A stretch of 64,000 nucleotides of DNA, from assembly GCF_009696275.1 (NCBI RefSeq), contig NZ_VUMI01000028.1, positions 19,187-83,186 of the forward strand, in the 5' to 3' direction. This DNA is from Eisenbergiella porci. Lineage in GTDB: Bacteria; Bacillota; Clostridia; Lachnospirales; Lachnospiraceae. Positions within the stretch are counted from its first letter, which is position 1. Each line of letters begins with the position of its first letter. This document shows, piece after piece, positions 1 to 8,985 of this stretch. Position numbers and translations under genes: made by a program. The notes under the pieces are model-generated. The model did not search any database, was not told the DNA's origin, and saw only the letters and a program-made list of their open reading frames with translations.

Positions 1-314
1 TAGCTTCCTTATATGAAATAATGAATGCCCATCTCAATGATTTTGAACGTGACTGGCTTGCCCAACTGGAAACCATGGATCCGGAAGATAAGAAAAGAGG
101 CCGCAGGCTGGAGGAACAGTGCTTCCAGGTACTCAGAAACCTTCTCCGGGATGCCCTTGACAGAGATCCGTCTGTTTCCCCGGATATCTGGAACGCGGAC
201 TATACGAAGGAACAGTTTGTGGAATTTGTTTTCCATCATTTGATGTCCCTGCTGCGCTCCGGCGCTGATAACTGCAGCTTTTTTACCAAAACCCTACAGC
301 GGATTCTGTACTAA
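1..314 (+). CDS. C-terminal part of an unknown protein (probably cut by the window edge)
   Basis: The frame is open from the first bases to a TAA at 312-314. The first ATG is at 21, but there is no ribosome binding site before it and the frame stays open upstream (Ala-Ser-Leu-Tyr-Glu-Ile), so I read this as the tail of a longer gene rather than a 97-residue protein. The visible part is charged and apparently helical, with no membrane segment. It ends with an aromatic-rich stretch (FVEFVFHHLMSLL) and a short tail. I do not recognise the family. The next 90 bases hold no clear terminator and lead to a second short, apparently truncated ORF on the same strand. Confidence 0.45.
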   Translation, partial: ASLYEIMNAHLNDFERDWLAQLETMDPEDKKRGRRLEEQCFQVLRNLLRDALDRDPSVSPDIWNADYTKEQFVEFVFHHLMSLLRSGADNCSFFTKTLQRILY

Positions 315-408
315 AAAACCGGCAGCGGAATTTGCACTCATTGCGCCATCCGCCGCCGGGATATATTTACGCTCAATATGAACATCGTTCACAACAAGGA
401 GGTTCCCC

Positions 409-552
409 ATGAAAGTATCAAAGAAAACTCTGCTTCTTATTGCAGGCACGGTATGGCTGATCGCCGGAATTAATATTCTGCGCTTAACTGCCGGTCAGTT
501 GCAGATATTTTCCTCTTTCTGCATCCTGAACTGTACAGGCGTAACCCCGTAA
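409..552 (+). pseudogene. Truncated start of a small membrane protein gene
   Basis: A strong ribosome binding site (AAGGAGG at 396-402) precedes ATG 409. The first ~26 codons read as a membrane-protein start: a Lys-rich N-terminus, then a hydrophobic helix containing LLLIAGTVWLIAGINIL. From about 490 the frame continues through the antisense of the 3' end of leuA and stops at 550-552 after 47 codons. The good start joined to antisense of another gene suggests that only the 5' end of a larger small-membrane-protein gene remains and that a deletion or rearrangement lies near 485-500. A genuine 47-residue protein overlapping leuA tail-to-tail cannot be excluded. The N-terminus reminds me of short conserved Clostridia membrane proteins, but that is from memory. 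Confidence 0.4.
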
Positions 553-2504
553 GACTTTTTAAAAAGCCGGTTAAAATGCTCCACGCTTTCATACCCTACG
601 TCTGCGGCAATGGATTCCACGGTCTGGCCCGATTCCTTCAAAAGGGCCCTGGCCTTGCGCATCCTGGCTTCCCTGACCACATCCTGGAAATTCATGCCTG
701 TTCTGCTTTTGATATATTTTGAAATATAGGGCCTTGAAAGGTTAAAATTCTCAGCCAGATTCTCCAGCGTCACCTCCGAATAATGCCCATTGATATATTT
801 TATAATGTCCACGATTCTTTCCTCCCTGCCTTCCCGAAGATTTTCATTTTCCGCCAGCTTATTGCCCGCCGATACCAGCGCCGCAACGGAGCTTTTGATG
901 ATATCCTCATCGATTCCCACGCCCCAGTACTCCTTCCCTTTGCAGGTAATTCCCACATAGGCCGCCGCCTTGGAGGAGGAGCCCCTGGAAATCGCGTGCT
1001 CTTCATAAACCGTCAGCTCATAGCTGATTCCAAAATACATCTTAATGGCGTTACTGACCGCATCCAGCCGCCCGTTACCGGTAGTTTCAATCACTCTTTT
1101 TTCTTTTCCCTGTTCAATGGTCACCTGCGCCGTAATCCCGTTCTCCTGCCGGAAATGGCATTCAGGGATATGAAAAATGCTTCTTGGCAAAATATAATTT
1201 TCTTCAAAAATCTGATAAATATCCGCCGGTGCCAGCTCCTGGTGCCTTCTGTCGGAAACGCCCTTGACCAGATATCCCACCTCTTCCTTCATGCCGTTCG
1301 GAAGGGAAATCCCATAATTCTGCTTCAGTATAAAAGCAATCCCTCCCTTACCCGACTGACTGTTAATCCGGATAACATCGGATTCATACTCCCTGCCCAC
1401 GTCCCTGGGATCTATCGGCAGGTAAGGCACCGTCCACCGGCTGCCGCTCTTGCCTTCCTTCCACCAGGCCATGCCCTTGGAAATCGCGTCCTGATGGGAG
1501 CCAGAAAATGCCGTAAATACCAGGTCGCCGGCATAAGGCGTTCTTTCATTTACCTTCATTCCCGTCAAAAGCTCATAGGTCTCCCGGATTTTCATAATAT
1601 TTCCAAAATCCAGCCCCGGTTCCACGCCATGGCAGACCATATTCATGGCCACCGTAACAAGATCCACGTTCCCGGTCCGCTCTCCGTTCCCGAATAAGGT
1701 GCCCTCCACTCTGTCCGCGCCGGCCAGGATTCCGAATTCTGCGTCGCTGATACCGCAGCCCCTGTCGTTATGAGGATGTACGCTGAGCACAACCCCATCC
1801 CTGTATTTCAGATTTTTATGGATATATTCCACCTGACAGGCAAATACATGCGGCATGGCAACCTGAACCGTGGTAGGTATGTTGATAACGGCCTTATGCT
1901 CCTTATCCGGCTTCCACACATCCAGCACCGCATTGCATACCTCCACCGCGTAATCCACTTCTGTCCCGGGAAAGCTCTCCGGGCTGTATTCAAAGGTAAA
2001 GTTCCCTTCTGTTTCTTCCGCCAGCGTCTTAAGCAGCTTCGCGCCGTCCACTGCCAGCTTTTTCACCTCTTCCCTGCTCTTTCCAAACACCTGCTCCCGC
2101 TGTGCCACAGAGGTGGAATTATAAAGGTGGACGATGGCATGGGGCGCGCCCTTCACGGCTTCAAAAGTCTTTCTGATAATATGCTCCCTCGCCTGGGTAA
2201 GCACCTGAATCGTCACATCCTCCGGAATCATATTTCTTTCGATTAGCGCCCTGATAAACGCATATTCCGTATCCGAGGCCGCCGGGAATCCCACCTCGAT
2301 TTCCTTAAAGCCGATTTCCACCAGCATCCTGAAAAATTCCAGCTTTTCTTCCAGTCCCATCGGCTCAATGAGCGCCTGGTTCCCGTCTCTGAGGTCCACG
2401 CTGCACCAAATCGGCGCTTTTTCAATTGTATTCTTTTTCACCCAGTCATAAGTAACCTCGGGCGGTATAAAATAAGCTCTGCCATACTTTTCTGCTGCTT
2501 TCAT
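495..2504 (-). CDS. leuA: 2-isopropylmalate synthase fused to a C-terminal AraC-type DNA-binding domain
   Basis: It condenses acetyl-CoA with 2-ketoisovalerate, the first committed step of leucine synthesis, in the cytoplasm. Residues ~30-310 form the HMGL-type TIM barrel: LRDGNQ at ~38-43 carries the catalytic Arg-Asp, HPHND at 243-247 is the metal site, and GNGERTGN is the family signature. Residues ~430-550 resemble the LeuA regulatory domain that binds leucine. Unusually, the last ~110 residues (559-669) read as two helix-turn-helix units of the AraC/XylS family ([17 protein letters not shown], then [19 protein letters not shown] and the GVTPVQFR end motif). Ordinary enzymes of this long-form type are ~550-570 residues. 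A leucine T-box leader lies upstream. No leuB, leuC or leuD is adjacent. Confidence 0.93.
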   Translation of the reverse strand: MKAAEKYGRAYFIPPEVTYDWVKKNTIEKAPIWCSVDLRDGNQALIEPMGLEEKLEFFRMLVEIGFKEIEVGFPAASDTEYAFIRALIERNMIPEDVTIQVLTQAREHIIRKTFEAVKGAPHAIVHLYNSTSVAQREQVFGKSREEVKKLAVDGAKLLKTLAEETEGNFTFEYSPESFPGTEVDYAVEVCNAVLDVWKPDKEHKAVINIPTTVQVAMPHVFACQVEYIHKNLKYRDGVVLSVHPHNDRGCGISDAEFGILAGADRVEGTLFGNGERTGNVDLVTVAMNMVCHGVEPGLDFGNIMKIRETYELLTGMKVNERTPYAGDLVFTAFSGSHQDAISKGMAWWKEGKSGSRWTVPYLPIDPRDVGREYESDVIRINSQSGKGGIAFILKQNYGISLPNGMKEEVGYLVKGVSDRRHQELAPADIYQIFEENYILPRSIFHIPECHFRQENGITAQVTIEQGKEKRVIETTGNGRLDAVSNAIKMYFGISYELTVYEEHAISRGSSSKAAAYVGITCKGKEYWGVGIDEDIIKSSVAALVSAGNKLAENENLREGREERIVDIIKYINGHYSEVTLENLAENFNLSRPYISKYIKSRTGMNFQDVVREARMRKARALLKESGQTVESIAADVGYESVEHFNRLFKKSYGVTPVQFRMQKEENICN

Positions 2505-2627
2505 TCCTTTTCCTCCTTACCGGTTCCGGATTTCCGGCTGCGTCTGCAGAAGGCTTTTTCCAGGATGCTTTTAATCAAAAGCCCTGCCAGAAGTGCGCCT
2601 TACTGCCGGCCATCTGTTTTACGGGAC

Positions 2628-2935
2628 AAAAAAAGTCTCTATAAAAATGACTTCCCGAAAATCCGGTCATTCTTATAGAGACGTAAATTCACCTTTACGC
2701 GGTACCACTCTATTTCATGCTGCTTACGCACCATGCACTCAACGGCACTAACATGCCTTTCCCCTTTCTACGGCGGGTATTCCGTCTGCACCTACACAGC
2801 CCCTGAGGGTCTTCAGTCAGCTGCTCCAAGGTCAGTTCACAATCCGCTTCTGACTGTCTCGCACCACCCGGCAGTTCTCTGTTTTCCAGCTTCTGGCTAC
2901 TACTCCTCTTCTCAGCATTTGTTTCATATTCAGTT
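2628..2935 (-). promoter_or_regulatory. Leucine T-box riboswitch with terminator, upstream of leuA
   Basis: On the minus strand the leader contains the T-box sequence AGAGTGGTACCGCG (2698-2711), which pairs with the uncharged tRNA acceptor end and forms the antiterminator. Stem I features are visible: GGAGTAGTAG near its start, GGTGGTGCGAG in the apical part, and the specifier context GAA-CTG-A with CTG (Leu) at 2833-2835. The terminator is a 17-bp hairpin (GTCTCTATAAGAATGAC at 2666-2682 with its partner at 2635-2651) followed by seven U (2628-2634). Uncharged tRNA-Leu should promote readthrough into leuA, which starts ~120 bases later. Confidence 0.9.
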
Positions 2936-2941
2936 TTGTAA

Positions 2942-2970
2942 ATAGTAACACAGATTAAAAAATCCTACAA
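2942..2970 (-). promoter_or_regulatory. Promoter of the leuA T-box transcript
   Basis: TTGTAG (2965-2970) and TACTAT (2942-2947) are separated by 17 bases on the minus strand. The predicted start near 2935 fits the beginning of the T-box stem I. The remaining ~260 bases up to the tpiA terminator (2971-3205) hold no gene or motif that I can support. Confidence 0.55.
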
Positions 2971-3208
2971 GGTATAATTTTAATCAATATTATTGATTTA
3001 TTTTAACATTTATATCTGACAGGGGAGTACAGCAGCAGTTCCTTCCCTTCTATTAACTGGTGAGAAGACAGTTTTTACCCTCATTTTTACTAAAGCCTTC
3101 GGGAAAGCGGCCACATCCATCCTGTGAAACTAAATTTCCAGGCCAAAGCCCACGGCTTCCGCCATACAAGCGCATTCACGCCTCCGTTTAAAGCATTGCC
3201 CGCAGTAT

Positions 3209-3285
3209 AAAAAATCCGCATCCCCTTTTTTCCAAGGCAGATGCGGATTTTTATACCGGAAAGAATTTCATGGAGTTCTTTCCGG
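3209..3285 (-). terminator. Terminator hairpins after tpiA
   Basis: AAAAATCCGCATC at 3210-3222 pairs with GATGCGGATTTTT at 3240-3252, giving a stem with U-runs readable from either strand. Between it and tpiA lies a second hairpin, CCGGAAAGAA (3256-3265) with TTCTTTCCGG (3276-3285). The pair closes the gap-pgk-tpiA transcript. Confidence 0.75.
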
Positions 3286-3313
3286 TTAATACTTTACTTT
3301 CCCATAACTGAAA

Positions 3314-4063
3314 CTATTTCCAGTTAACGATCTTTCCGAAGTCAGGCTTCAGAGCTGCTCCGCCTACCAGGCCGCCGTCAATATCAGGCTGAACGAACAG
3401 TTCCGGAGCGGTAGCTGCGTTTACAGATCCGCCGTACTGGATGCGGATAGCTTCTGCAGTTGCTTCGTCATAGATTTCACCGATGCATACACGGATTGCG
3501 GCACAAACCTCCTGCGCCTGCTCTGTGGTTGCAGTCTTGCCGGTTCCGATTGCCCAGATAGGCTCGTAAGCGATAACGGCTGTCTTAGCCTGCTCCGCTG
3601 TTACGCCCAGGAATGCAATCTTAATCTGCTGACGAATCCAGTCGATAGTAATTCCCTGCTCTCTCTGAGTAAGGGACTCGCCGCAGCAGATAATAGGAGT
3701 AATGCCATGCTCAAAAGCTTTGAGAACCTTCTTATTAACGGTCTCATTCGTTTCTGCAAAATACTCTCTTCTTTCAGAATGTCCAATGATAACGTATTTA
3801 ACGCCAACATCAGTAAGCATATCAGGAGCGATTTCTCCGGTGTAAGCACCTTTCTCCTCATAATACATATTTTCAGCACCGATTTCGATGTTGCTTCCCT
3901 TAGCAGCTTCAATAGCGGGGATGATATCAATTGCAGGCACACAGAATACTACGTCAGCATCTTCTGTTGCTACAAGAGGCTTTAAGGTATTGATTAATTC
4001 AACAGCCTGGCTGGGAGTCATGTTCATCTTCCAGTTTCCGGCGATGATTTTCTTTCTTGCCAT
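3314..4063 (-). CDS. tpiA: Triose-phosphate isomerase
   Basis: It interconverts dihydroxyacetone phosphate and glyceraldehyde 3-phosphate in glycolysis. The 249 residues are the normal length. The substrate-binding AGNWKMN (residues ~6-12), the electrophilic His in IIGHSERR, the catalytic Glu in [12 protein letters not shown] (the flexible loop 6) and the phosphate-binding YGGSVN are all present. It lies 82 bases downstream of pgk in the same direction and is the last gene of the gap-pgk-tpiA set. The ribosome binding site AAGGAGA lies just before the ATG. Nothing is unusual. Confidence 0.98.
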   Translation of the reverse strand: MARKKIIAGNWKMNMTPSQAVELINTLKPLVATEDADVVFCVPAIDIIPAIEAAKGSNIEIGAENMYYEEKGAYTGEIAPDMLTDVGVKYVIIGHSERREYFAETNETVNKKVLKAFEHGITPIICCGESLTQREQGITIDWIRQQIKIAFLGVTAEQAKTAVIAYEPIWAIGTGKTATTEQAQEVCAAIRVCIGEIYDEATAEAIRIQYGGSVNAATAPELFVQPDIDGGLVGGAALKPDFGKIVNWK

Positions 4064-4145
4064 GATTATGGTCTCCTTAATATAAAAGTGAATTTTATCG
4101 TTTGCGGGAGGCAGCTCGCAGGCTGTCTCCCCGCGTCAAATAATA

Positions 4146-5354
4146 TTATTTGTCATTTGCCGCTGCTACTCCGGGAAGCTCTTTGCCTTCCAGGAATTCC
4201 AGGGAAGCGCCGCCGCCGGTGGAGATGTGGCTCATCTTGTCACCGAAGCCAAGCTGGTTAACAGCCGCTGCGGAATCGCCGCCGCCGATGATGGTGGTTG
4301 CATCAGTTTCAGCCAGAGCCTTTGCAACTGCAATGGTTCCTTTTGCAAGAACAGGGTTCTCAAATACGCCCATAGGCCCGTTCCAAACAACGGTCTTGGC
4401 GGACTTAACAGCGTCTGCATAAGCCTCTGCCGTCTTGGGTCCGATATCCAGTCCCATCATGTCGGCAGGGATTGCATCTGCAGCATAAACCTCAACTTCG
4501 ATTTCTGCATCGATCGGGCTGGGGAAGGACTTTGCAACAACAGCATCTTCGGGAAGAAGCAGCTTCTTGCCAAGCTTCTCAGCCTTTTCCATCATTTCCT
4601 TGCAGTATTCAACTTTTTCATCATCCACTAAGGATGCGCCGATTTCATATCCTTTTGCTTTCAGGAAGGTAAATGCCATACCGCCGCCGATGATCAGGGT
4701 ATCGCATTTTTCAAGCAGATTAGAGATAACATTCAGCTTATCTGCAACCTTTGCGCCGCCAAGAATAGCAACGAAAGGTCTTACGGGATTCTCTACGGCA
4801 TTTCCAAGGAAGTCGATTTCCTTCTGCATCAGATAACCAACAACTGCGGTATCAACCAGCTGTGCCACACCAACATTGGAGCAGTGTGCTCTGTGAGCGG
4901 TACCGAAAGCGTCGTTTACAAAAACGTCGCACAGGGAAGCCAGCTCTTTGGAGAAAGCTTCGCCGTTCTTGGTTTCTTCTGCTCTGTAACGGGTATTCTC
5001 AAGAAGGATAACGTCTCCGTCCTTCATAGCTTCTACTGCTGCTTTTGCATTAGGTCCTACCACTTCAGGATCTGCTGCAAATTTTACTTCCTGGCCAAGC
5101 AGCTCGGAAAGACGTGCTGCAACAGGTGCCAGAGACAACTCCGGCTTGGGTTCTCCCTTAGGCTTTCCAAGATGAGAGCAAAGGATAACCTTTCCTCCGT
5201 CTGCGATCAGCTTTTTGATAGTGGGAAGCGCCGCAACCAGACGGTTTTCATCTGTGATTTTGCCTTCCTTCAGCGGTACGTTGAAGTCGCATCTGCAAAG
5301 GACGCGTTTTCCTTTTACGTTGATATCATCAACGGATTTCTTATTCAATGACAT
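4146..5354 (-). CDS. pgk: Phosphoglycerate kinase
   Basis: It transfers the acyl phosphate of 1,3-bisphosphoglycerate to ADP, the first ATP-yielding step of glycolysis. The 402 residues have the N-terminal substrate motif RCDFNVPL, the SHLGKPKG phosphate-binding loop, the hinge region and the C-terminal nucleotide site ([10 protein letters not shown], then the GGGDSAAAV and [13 protein letters not shown] glycine loops). The ribosome binding site AAGGAGG sits 8-9 bases before ATG. It lies between gap (91 bases upstream) and tpiA and is probably cotranscribed from the gap promoter. Confidence 0.98.
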   Translation of the reverse strand: MSLNKKSVDDINVKGKRVLCRCDFNVPLKEGKITDENRLVAALPTIKKLIADGGKVILCSHLGKPKGEPKPELSLAPVAARLSELLGQEVKFAADPEVVGPNAKAAVEAMKDGDVILLENTRYRAEETKNGEAFSKELASLCDVFVNDAFGTAHRAHCSNVGVAQLVDTAVVGYLMQKEIDFLGNAVENPVRPFVAILGGAKVADKLNVISNLLEKCDTLIIGGGMAFTFLKAKGYEIGASLVDDEKVEYCKEMMEKAEKLGKKLLLPEDAVVAKSFPSPIDAEIEVEVYAADAIPADMMGLDIGPKTAEAYADAVKSAKTVVWNGPMGVFENPVLAKGTIAVAKALAETDATTIIGGGDSAAAVNQLGFGDKMSHISTGGGASLEFLEGKELPGVAAANDK

Positions 5355-5445
5355 GGTAAAAACCTCCTTAAAAATGAAAGAAGGATCCGGCCCTCATCAG
5401 ACCGGACCCTTTATGAGCCTATGCCTTTACACCAGCTGGATTAAA

Positions 5446-6465
5446 TTATGCTTCCAGCAGCTTGCCAAAGTGTTTGATTGTACGAACCATCTGGCTTGTG
5501 TAAGAATTCTCATTGTCGTACCAGGAAACAACCTGTACTTCAGATGTATTCTCGTCAATAGGAAGAACCATGGTCTGAGTAGCATCAAACAGGGAACCAT
5601 ATCTCATACCGATGATATCGCTGGATACGATTTCGTCTGTATTGTAACCGAAGGATTCGTTTGCAGCAGCCTTCATAGCATCGTTGATAGCTTCTTTTGT
5701 AGGCTGTCCTTTAACTACTGCTGTCAGGATTGTGGTAGATCCTGTAGGGGTAGGAACACGCTGAGCGGAACCGATCAGCTTGCCGTTCAGTTCAGGGATT
5801 ACCAGGCCGATAGCCTTAGCAGCACCTGTGCTGTTGGGAACGATATTCACTGCTGCTGCACGGCTTCTTCTCTTGTCACCCTTTCTCTGAGGACCATCCA
5901 GAGTCATCTGATCGCCTGTGTAAGCGTGGATTGTGCACATAATACCGCTCTGGATCGGGAAAGCGTCGTTAAGAGCTTTAGCCATGGGAGCCAGGCAGTT
6001 TGTTGTGCAGGAAGCAGCGGAGATGATGTGATCATCTTTGCTCAGGGTTTCATGGTTTACATTGTAAACGATGGTAGGAAGATCGCTTCCGGCAGGTGCG
6101 GAAATGATAACGTGCTTAGCGCCGGCATCGATATGAGCCTGTGCTTTTGCTTTGGAGGTGTAGAATCCGGTACATTCCAGAACTACGTCTACTCCGATTT
6201 CTCCCCAAGGAAGCTCTGCAGCGTTAGCTTTTGCATAAATCTTGATTTCTTTTCCATCAACAGTGATGGAATCTTCGCCGAAAGATACCTTGTCTGCCAG
6301 AGCGTATCTGCCCTGTGTTGAATCATATTTCAGTAAGTGAGCCAGCATCTCGGGAGATGTTAAATCATTGATTGCTACGATTTCAAATCCTTCTGCTCCG
6401 AACATCTGTCTGAAAGCAAGACGTCCAATACGGCCAAAACCATTAATTGCTACTTTTACTGCCAT
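5446..6465 (-). CDS. gap: Glyceraldehyde-3-phosphate dehydrogenase, type I
   Basis: This NAD-dependent enzyme oxidises and phosphorylates glyceraldehyde 3-phosphate. The 339 residues carry the Rossmann start [16 protein letters not shown], the active-site [10 protein letters not shown] with its catalytic Cys, and the C-terminal [15 protein letters not shown]. It is the first gene of the gap-pgk-tpiA unit and has a well-formed promoter ~150 bases upstream (6613-6641). No CggR-like repressor gene is adjacent in the window. Confidence 0.98.
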   Translation of the reverse strand: MAVKVAINGFGRIGRLAFRQMFGAEGFEIVAINDLTSPEMLAHLLKYDSTQGRYALADKVSFGEDSITVDGKEIKIYAKANAAELPWGEIGVDVVLECTGFYTSKAKAQAHIDAGAKHVIISAPAGSDLPTIVYNVNHETLSKDDHIISAASCTTNCLAPMAKALNDAFPIQSGIMCTIHAYTGDQMTLDGPQRKGDKRRSRAAAVNIVPNSTGAAKAIGLVIPELNGKLIGSAQRVPTPTGSTTILTAVVKGQPTKEAINDAMKAAANESFGYNTDEIVSSDIIGMRYGSLFDATQTMVLPIDENTSEVQVVSWYDNENSYTSQMVRTIKHFGKLLEA

Positions 6466-6612
6466 TTTTAATTCCTCCTAAAAATGTTTTTTTATATTCT
6501 TTTATCAAGCACAGCAAATGGACCCACGTCCAGCGTAAGTCCTCACCTTGGACATTGCGGATTGGCATCCGGGCCTGTCCCAAAAGCTTGACAAAATTTT
6601 ATCAGCACAATC

Positions 6613-6641
6613 ATTTTACCTAATCTGCATAAAAATATCAA
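6613..6641 (-). promoter_or_regulatory. Promoter of gap-pgk-tpiA
   Basis: TTGATA (6636-6641) and TAAAAT (6613-6618) are spaced by 17 bases on the minus strand. The predicted start near 6606 gives a ~140-base untranslated leader. I see no strong hairpin or operator in that leader. The rest of the gap between gap and the divergent PHP gene (6642-6868) is AT-rich and holds the plus-strand promoter. Confidence 0.65.
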
Positions 6642-6799
6642 GACGTAATTAAAAAATTATTGGAAATCGCCCATTATTTTACAAAAAGTTTATAATTGGA
6701 GGGCTGGGGCTATCGTAAAAATAAAAGGAAAGGGGTGGTTTGGAAATAGTTTGAGGAGGGTAATTTTCTTTGCGTTTTTTTGGGGGATAGGATATACTT

Positions 6800-6829
6800 T
6801 TTAGAAGGATTTCACTTTTTATATATAAT
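6800..6829 (+). promoter_or_regulatory. Candidate promoter of the PHP phosphatase gene
   Basis: TATAAT at 6824-6829 is a perfect -10. TTTAGA at 6800-6805, 18 bases upstream, is a weak -35. It gives a short leader before the ribosome binding site AAAGGCGG and ATG 6869. Confidence 0.45.
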
Positions 6830-6868
6830 AGTGGATTGTTTAATAATGATAAGAAAGGCGGTTTTTGT

Positions 6869-7687
6869 ATGGCGATTCGGGCGGATTTTCATTTGCATTC
6901 TTCTTTTTCGGGGGATTCTAAGGCTCCTATGGTGGAGATGGTTGAGAGAGGGATTGCGATGGGGCTTCGGCAGATGTGTTTTACGGAGCATATGGATTTT
7001 GATTTCCCGGTTTCGGAGGGGATTCCGAAGGGGTTTTTTGAGGTGAATACGGATGCTTATCTGTATGAGCTGCTGCGGTGCAGGGCGGTTTATGGGGACA
7101 GGATTAAGCTTTGCTTTGGGGTGGAGCTGGGGCTGCAGGCGTATCTGGCCGAGGTGCAGGAAGGGTATGTGAATTCTTTTCCTTTTGATTTTATTATCGG
7201 GTCTTCGCATTTGTGTAATGGGAAGGATCCGTATGATGCGGGGTTCTTTGCGGGGAGAAGTGAGGAGGCGGCTTACAGGGAGTACTTCGAATCCATAATT
7301 GACAATCTTGAGGTGTTTCATAATTTTGATATTTATGGGCATCTGGATTATGTGGTGCGGTATGGTCCGGATCAGGATAAGTTTTATACGTATGAAAAGT
7401 ATCGGGATTTGTTTGAGAGGATGCTGGAGCTGCTGTTGGAGAATGGGATTGGCGTGGAAGTCAATACCGGGGGAATCGGTTATGGGCTGAAGGAGCTTCA
7501 TCCTTGTCGGGAGGTGCTGAAGCGTTATCATGATCTGGGCGGGGAAATTGTGACGGTCGGGTCGGATGCTCACAGGCCTGCGGATATTTGCAGGGAGTTT
7601 AAGAGGGCTGAGGATTTTCTCAGGGACTGTGGTTTTTCTTATTATACGGTGTTTGATAGGCGTACTGCTTCTTTTATAAAGCTGTAG
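6869..7687 (+). CDS. Histidinol-phosphatase of the PHP superfamily (HisK/HisJ type)
   Basis: This is a metal-dependent phosphoesterase of the PHP fold, probably dephosphorylating histidinol phosphate, although PHP proteins of this group have other substrates too. The 272 residues show the metal-binding motifs in order: DFHLHSSFSGD near the N-terminus, FTEHMDF, a GVELG Glu, IGSSHL, IYGHLDYV and the final VGSDAHRP. I start at ATG 6869 because AAAGGCGG lies 6-7 bases upstream; an earlier in-frame ATG at 6836 has no ribosome binding site. No other his genes are near. The coding strand is unusually rich in G and T compared with the other plus-strand genes spoVB and aroF, which suggests a recent change of strand. 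Confidence 0.85.
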   Translation: MAIRADFHLHSSFSGDSKAPMVEMVERGIAMGLRQMCFTEHMDFDFPVSEGIPKGFFEVNTDAYLYELLRCRAVYGDRIKLCFGVELGLQAYLAEVQEGYVNSFPFDFIIGSSHLCNGKDPYDAGFFAGRSEEAAYREYFESIIDNLEVFHNFDIYGHLDYVVRYGPDQDKFYTYEKYRDLFERMLELLLENGIGVEVNTGGIGYGLKELHPCREVLKRYHDLGGEIVTVGSDAHRPADICREFKRAEDFLRDCGFSYYTVFDRRTASFIKL

Positions 7688-7688
7688 G

Positions 7689-7802
7689 CTGTCTTTTTCC
7701 GGCTCCTTATACGGTTTTGCAGGAGGGCTCCTAAGGCGGTCTTTTCCGGGGAGTTTTCTCCGGGGAACTTTTTTCGGGGAGGCTTCCTTTGGAGCCGGAC
7801 AG
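7689..7802. repeat. Multi-hairpin element between two convergent genes
   Basis: An outer stem forms between CTGTC/CCGGCTCC (7689-7706, interrupted by five T) and GGAGCCGGACAG (7791-7802). Inside it, CCTTA (7705-7709) can pair with TAAGG (7732-7736) and a second GC-rich hairpin lies near 7746-7763. It sits exactly between the stop codons of the PHP gene and the convergent unknown gene and probably acts as a terminator for both. Confidence 0.45.
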
Positions 7803-7829
7803 ACAGTGGTAATTTCCCAGAAGAGGCGG

Positions 7830-8360
7830 TTACATGCCGCAGAGGACGATGACTCGTTCCGGTGTTGTCTGTGCGGGTATGCTTCTGGTGGTCTGGCTGT
7901 ATTGTACGGCCAGGGTATGGTTTCCCGGGTTTCCCATGAAGGTCTGGTTATTTGAGGTAACTACCTGGGTGGTGGGAGCCAGGTTGAGCTTGAGGCTCTG
8001 GTCGCTGCTCATGAGGAGGTTGTTGAAGTATCCCACGAATACATTCTGGCCTTCCTGGCGGGGCGCAATGACCGCCGCTTCATATTGGGGCGGGTAAATC
8101 GCAGGGACTGCTGTGTCGCCGCTGTAGAAAACGGTAACGGGCATGCTTTCATAAAGGGTGGTATAGTCTACCACGAAGGTAGATGCGTTCATTAAAAAAT
8201 TTACGGTATTTCCCGCTTCATTTTCTACGGTCACCATCTGGGTGCATCCGTCATATCGTCCCATCATTCCCGGTGCAATTTCCAGGTGGGTGACGACGCC
8301 TTCAAATACCATGTAGACAGGTCTCTGTCTCATTCTGTACGAATTAAAATCCATATCCAA
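7830..8360 (-). CDS. Unknown protein, soluble and probably beta-rich
   Basis: I do not recognise the family. The 176 residues contain no signal peptide or membrane helix. They alternate short hydrophobic strands with polar turns (VYMVFEGVVTHLEIAPG, NTVNFLMNASTFVVDY, MPVTVFYSGDTAVPAIYPP), which suggests a beta-barrel or OB-like fold. The pattern around YPPQYEAAVIAP is Pro/Tyr rich. The frame may begin with TTG at 8360, which lies 10 bases after AAGGA, or at the ATG two codons later. It is the last minus-strand gene before the convergent PHP gene, and a hairpin terminator at 8447-8465 separates it from the DJ-1 gene upstream. Confidence 0.7.
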   Translation of the reverse strand: MDMDFNSYRMRQRPVYMVFEGVVTHLEIAPGMMGRYDGCTQMVTVENEAGNTVNFLMNASTFVVDYTTLYESMPVTVFYSGDTAVPAIYPPQYEAAVIAPRQEGQNVFVGYFNNLLMSSDQSLKLNLAPTTQVVTSNNQTFMGNPGNHTLAVQYSQTTRSIPAQTTPERVIVLCGM

Positions 8361-8446
8361 TTTTCTGTTTTCCTTTATGGCCTTTTTCTTATATTTATGC
8401 GGTAAAGGGAAAGAAGTGCCTGTAGCATCCCATTTCCGGCCAAAAC

Positions 8447-8465
8447 CGCCCTATCGGGCAGGGCG
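8447..8465 (-). terminator. Terminator after the DJ-1/PfpI gene
   Basis: On the minus strand CGCCCT-GCCCGAT-AGGGCG forms a short GC hairpin followed by GTTTT. It lies ~25 bases after the stop of the 8491-8985 gene. Confidence 0.5.
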
Positions 8466-8490
8466 TCTGCTGCCGGGACAGGGAAGTTTG

Positions 8491-8985
8491 CTACATTCGC
8501 TTAAAATATTTCCAGAAATCTATGGTTTCCTGTAAATCCGCTTCATTTTCAAAGAGTGAAAATTCTTTTCCCACTTCGATTGCAAAATCCACGTAGGCAT
8601 TGGCCCGGGAGGTTATGATATGGTTATCCCTCGTTATGTCGGCATCCTCCGAGTGGATTGATTTCACATCCTGTAAGATGCCCGCCGCATCCAACACATC
8701 GACGCCGGCGCAAATACCTGCAATTACTTTTCCGCCTTTTTTAATGTTTTTAAGCAGTTCATAGACCATCTCATTTTTAATGCCTGAAACATCGCCGCCC
8801 GGAATAATGATGCTTCTTATTTCACCGGCATTTATATCCGGCAGCTTTGCGTTTACATTTATGGAGTATCCTTCCATTGAGGTAATCCGTCTGCCGTCAA
8901 TGGAGCAGAAGACAACCTCCGAGCCGGTGAATTTCAAAAAATAATTCAGGATTACTATTTCATAAATACAGGCTAATGCCTTCAT
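8491..8985 (-). CDS. DJ-1/PfpI family protein
   Basis: It belongs to the class I glutamine amidotransferase-like superfamily (DJ-1, PfpI, ThiJ), whose members act as deglycases, chaperones or peptidases. The 164 residues have the family's IIIPGG loop (residues ~57-63) and the nucleophile elbow AGICAGVDVL with its reactive Cys at ~93. The region after it, where some PfpI members have a His, reads SIHSEDADITRDNHIITSRANAYVDFAIEVG. Its ATG overlaps the stop of the preceding gene (ATGA), so the two are translationally coupled. The substrate is unknown. Confidence 0.85.
   Translation of the reverse strand: MKALACIYEIVILNYFLKFTGSEVVFCSIDGRRITSMEGYSINVNAKLPDINAGEIRSIIIPGGDVSGIKNEMVYELLKNIKKGGKVIAGICAGVDVLDAAGILQDVKSIHSEDADITRDNHIITSRANAYVDFAIEVGKEFSLFENEADLQETIDFWKYFKRM

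Noticed and set aside
5215..6321. Long plus-strand open frame across pgk and gap
   Set aside because: It is antisense to two certain glycolytic genes and has no ribosome binding site or recognisable protein.
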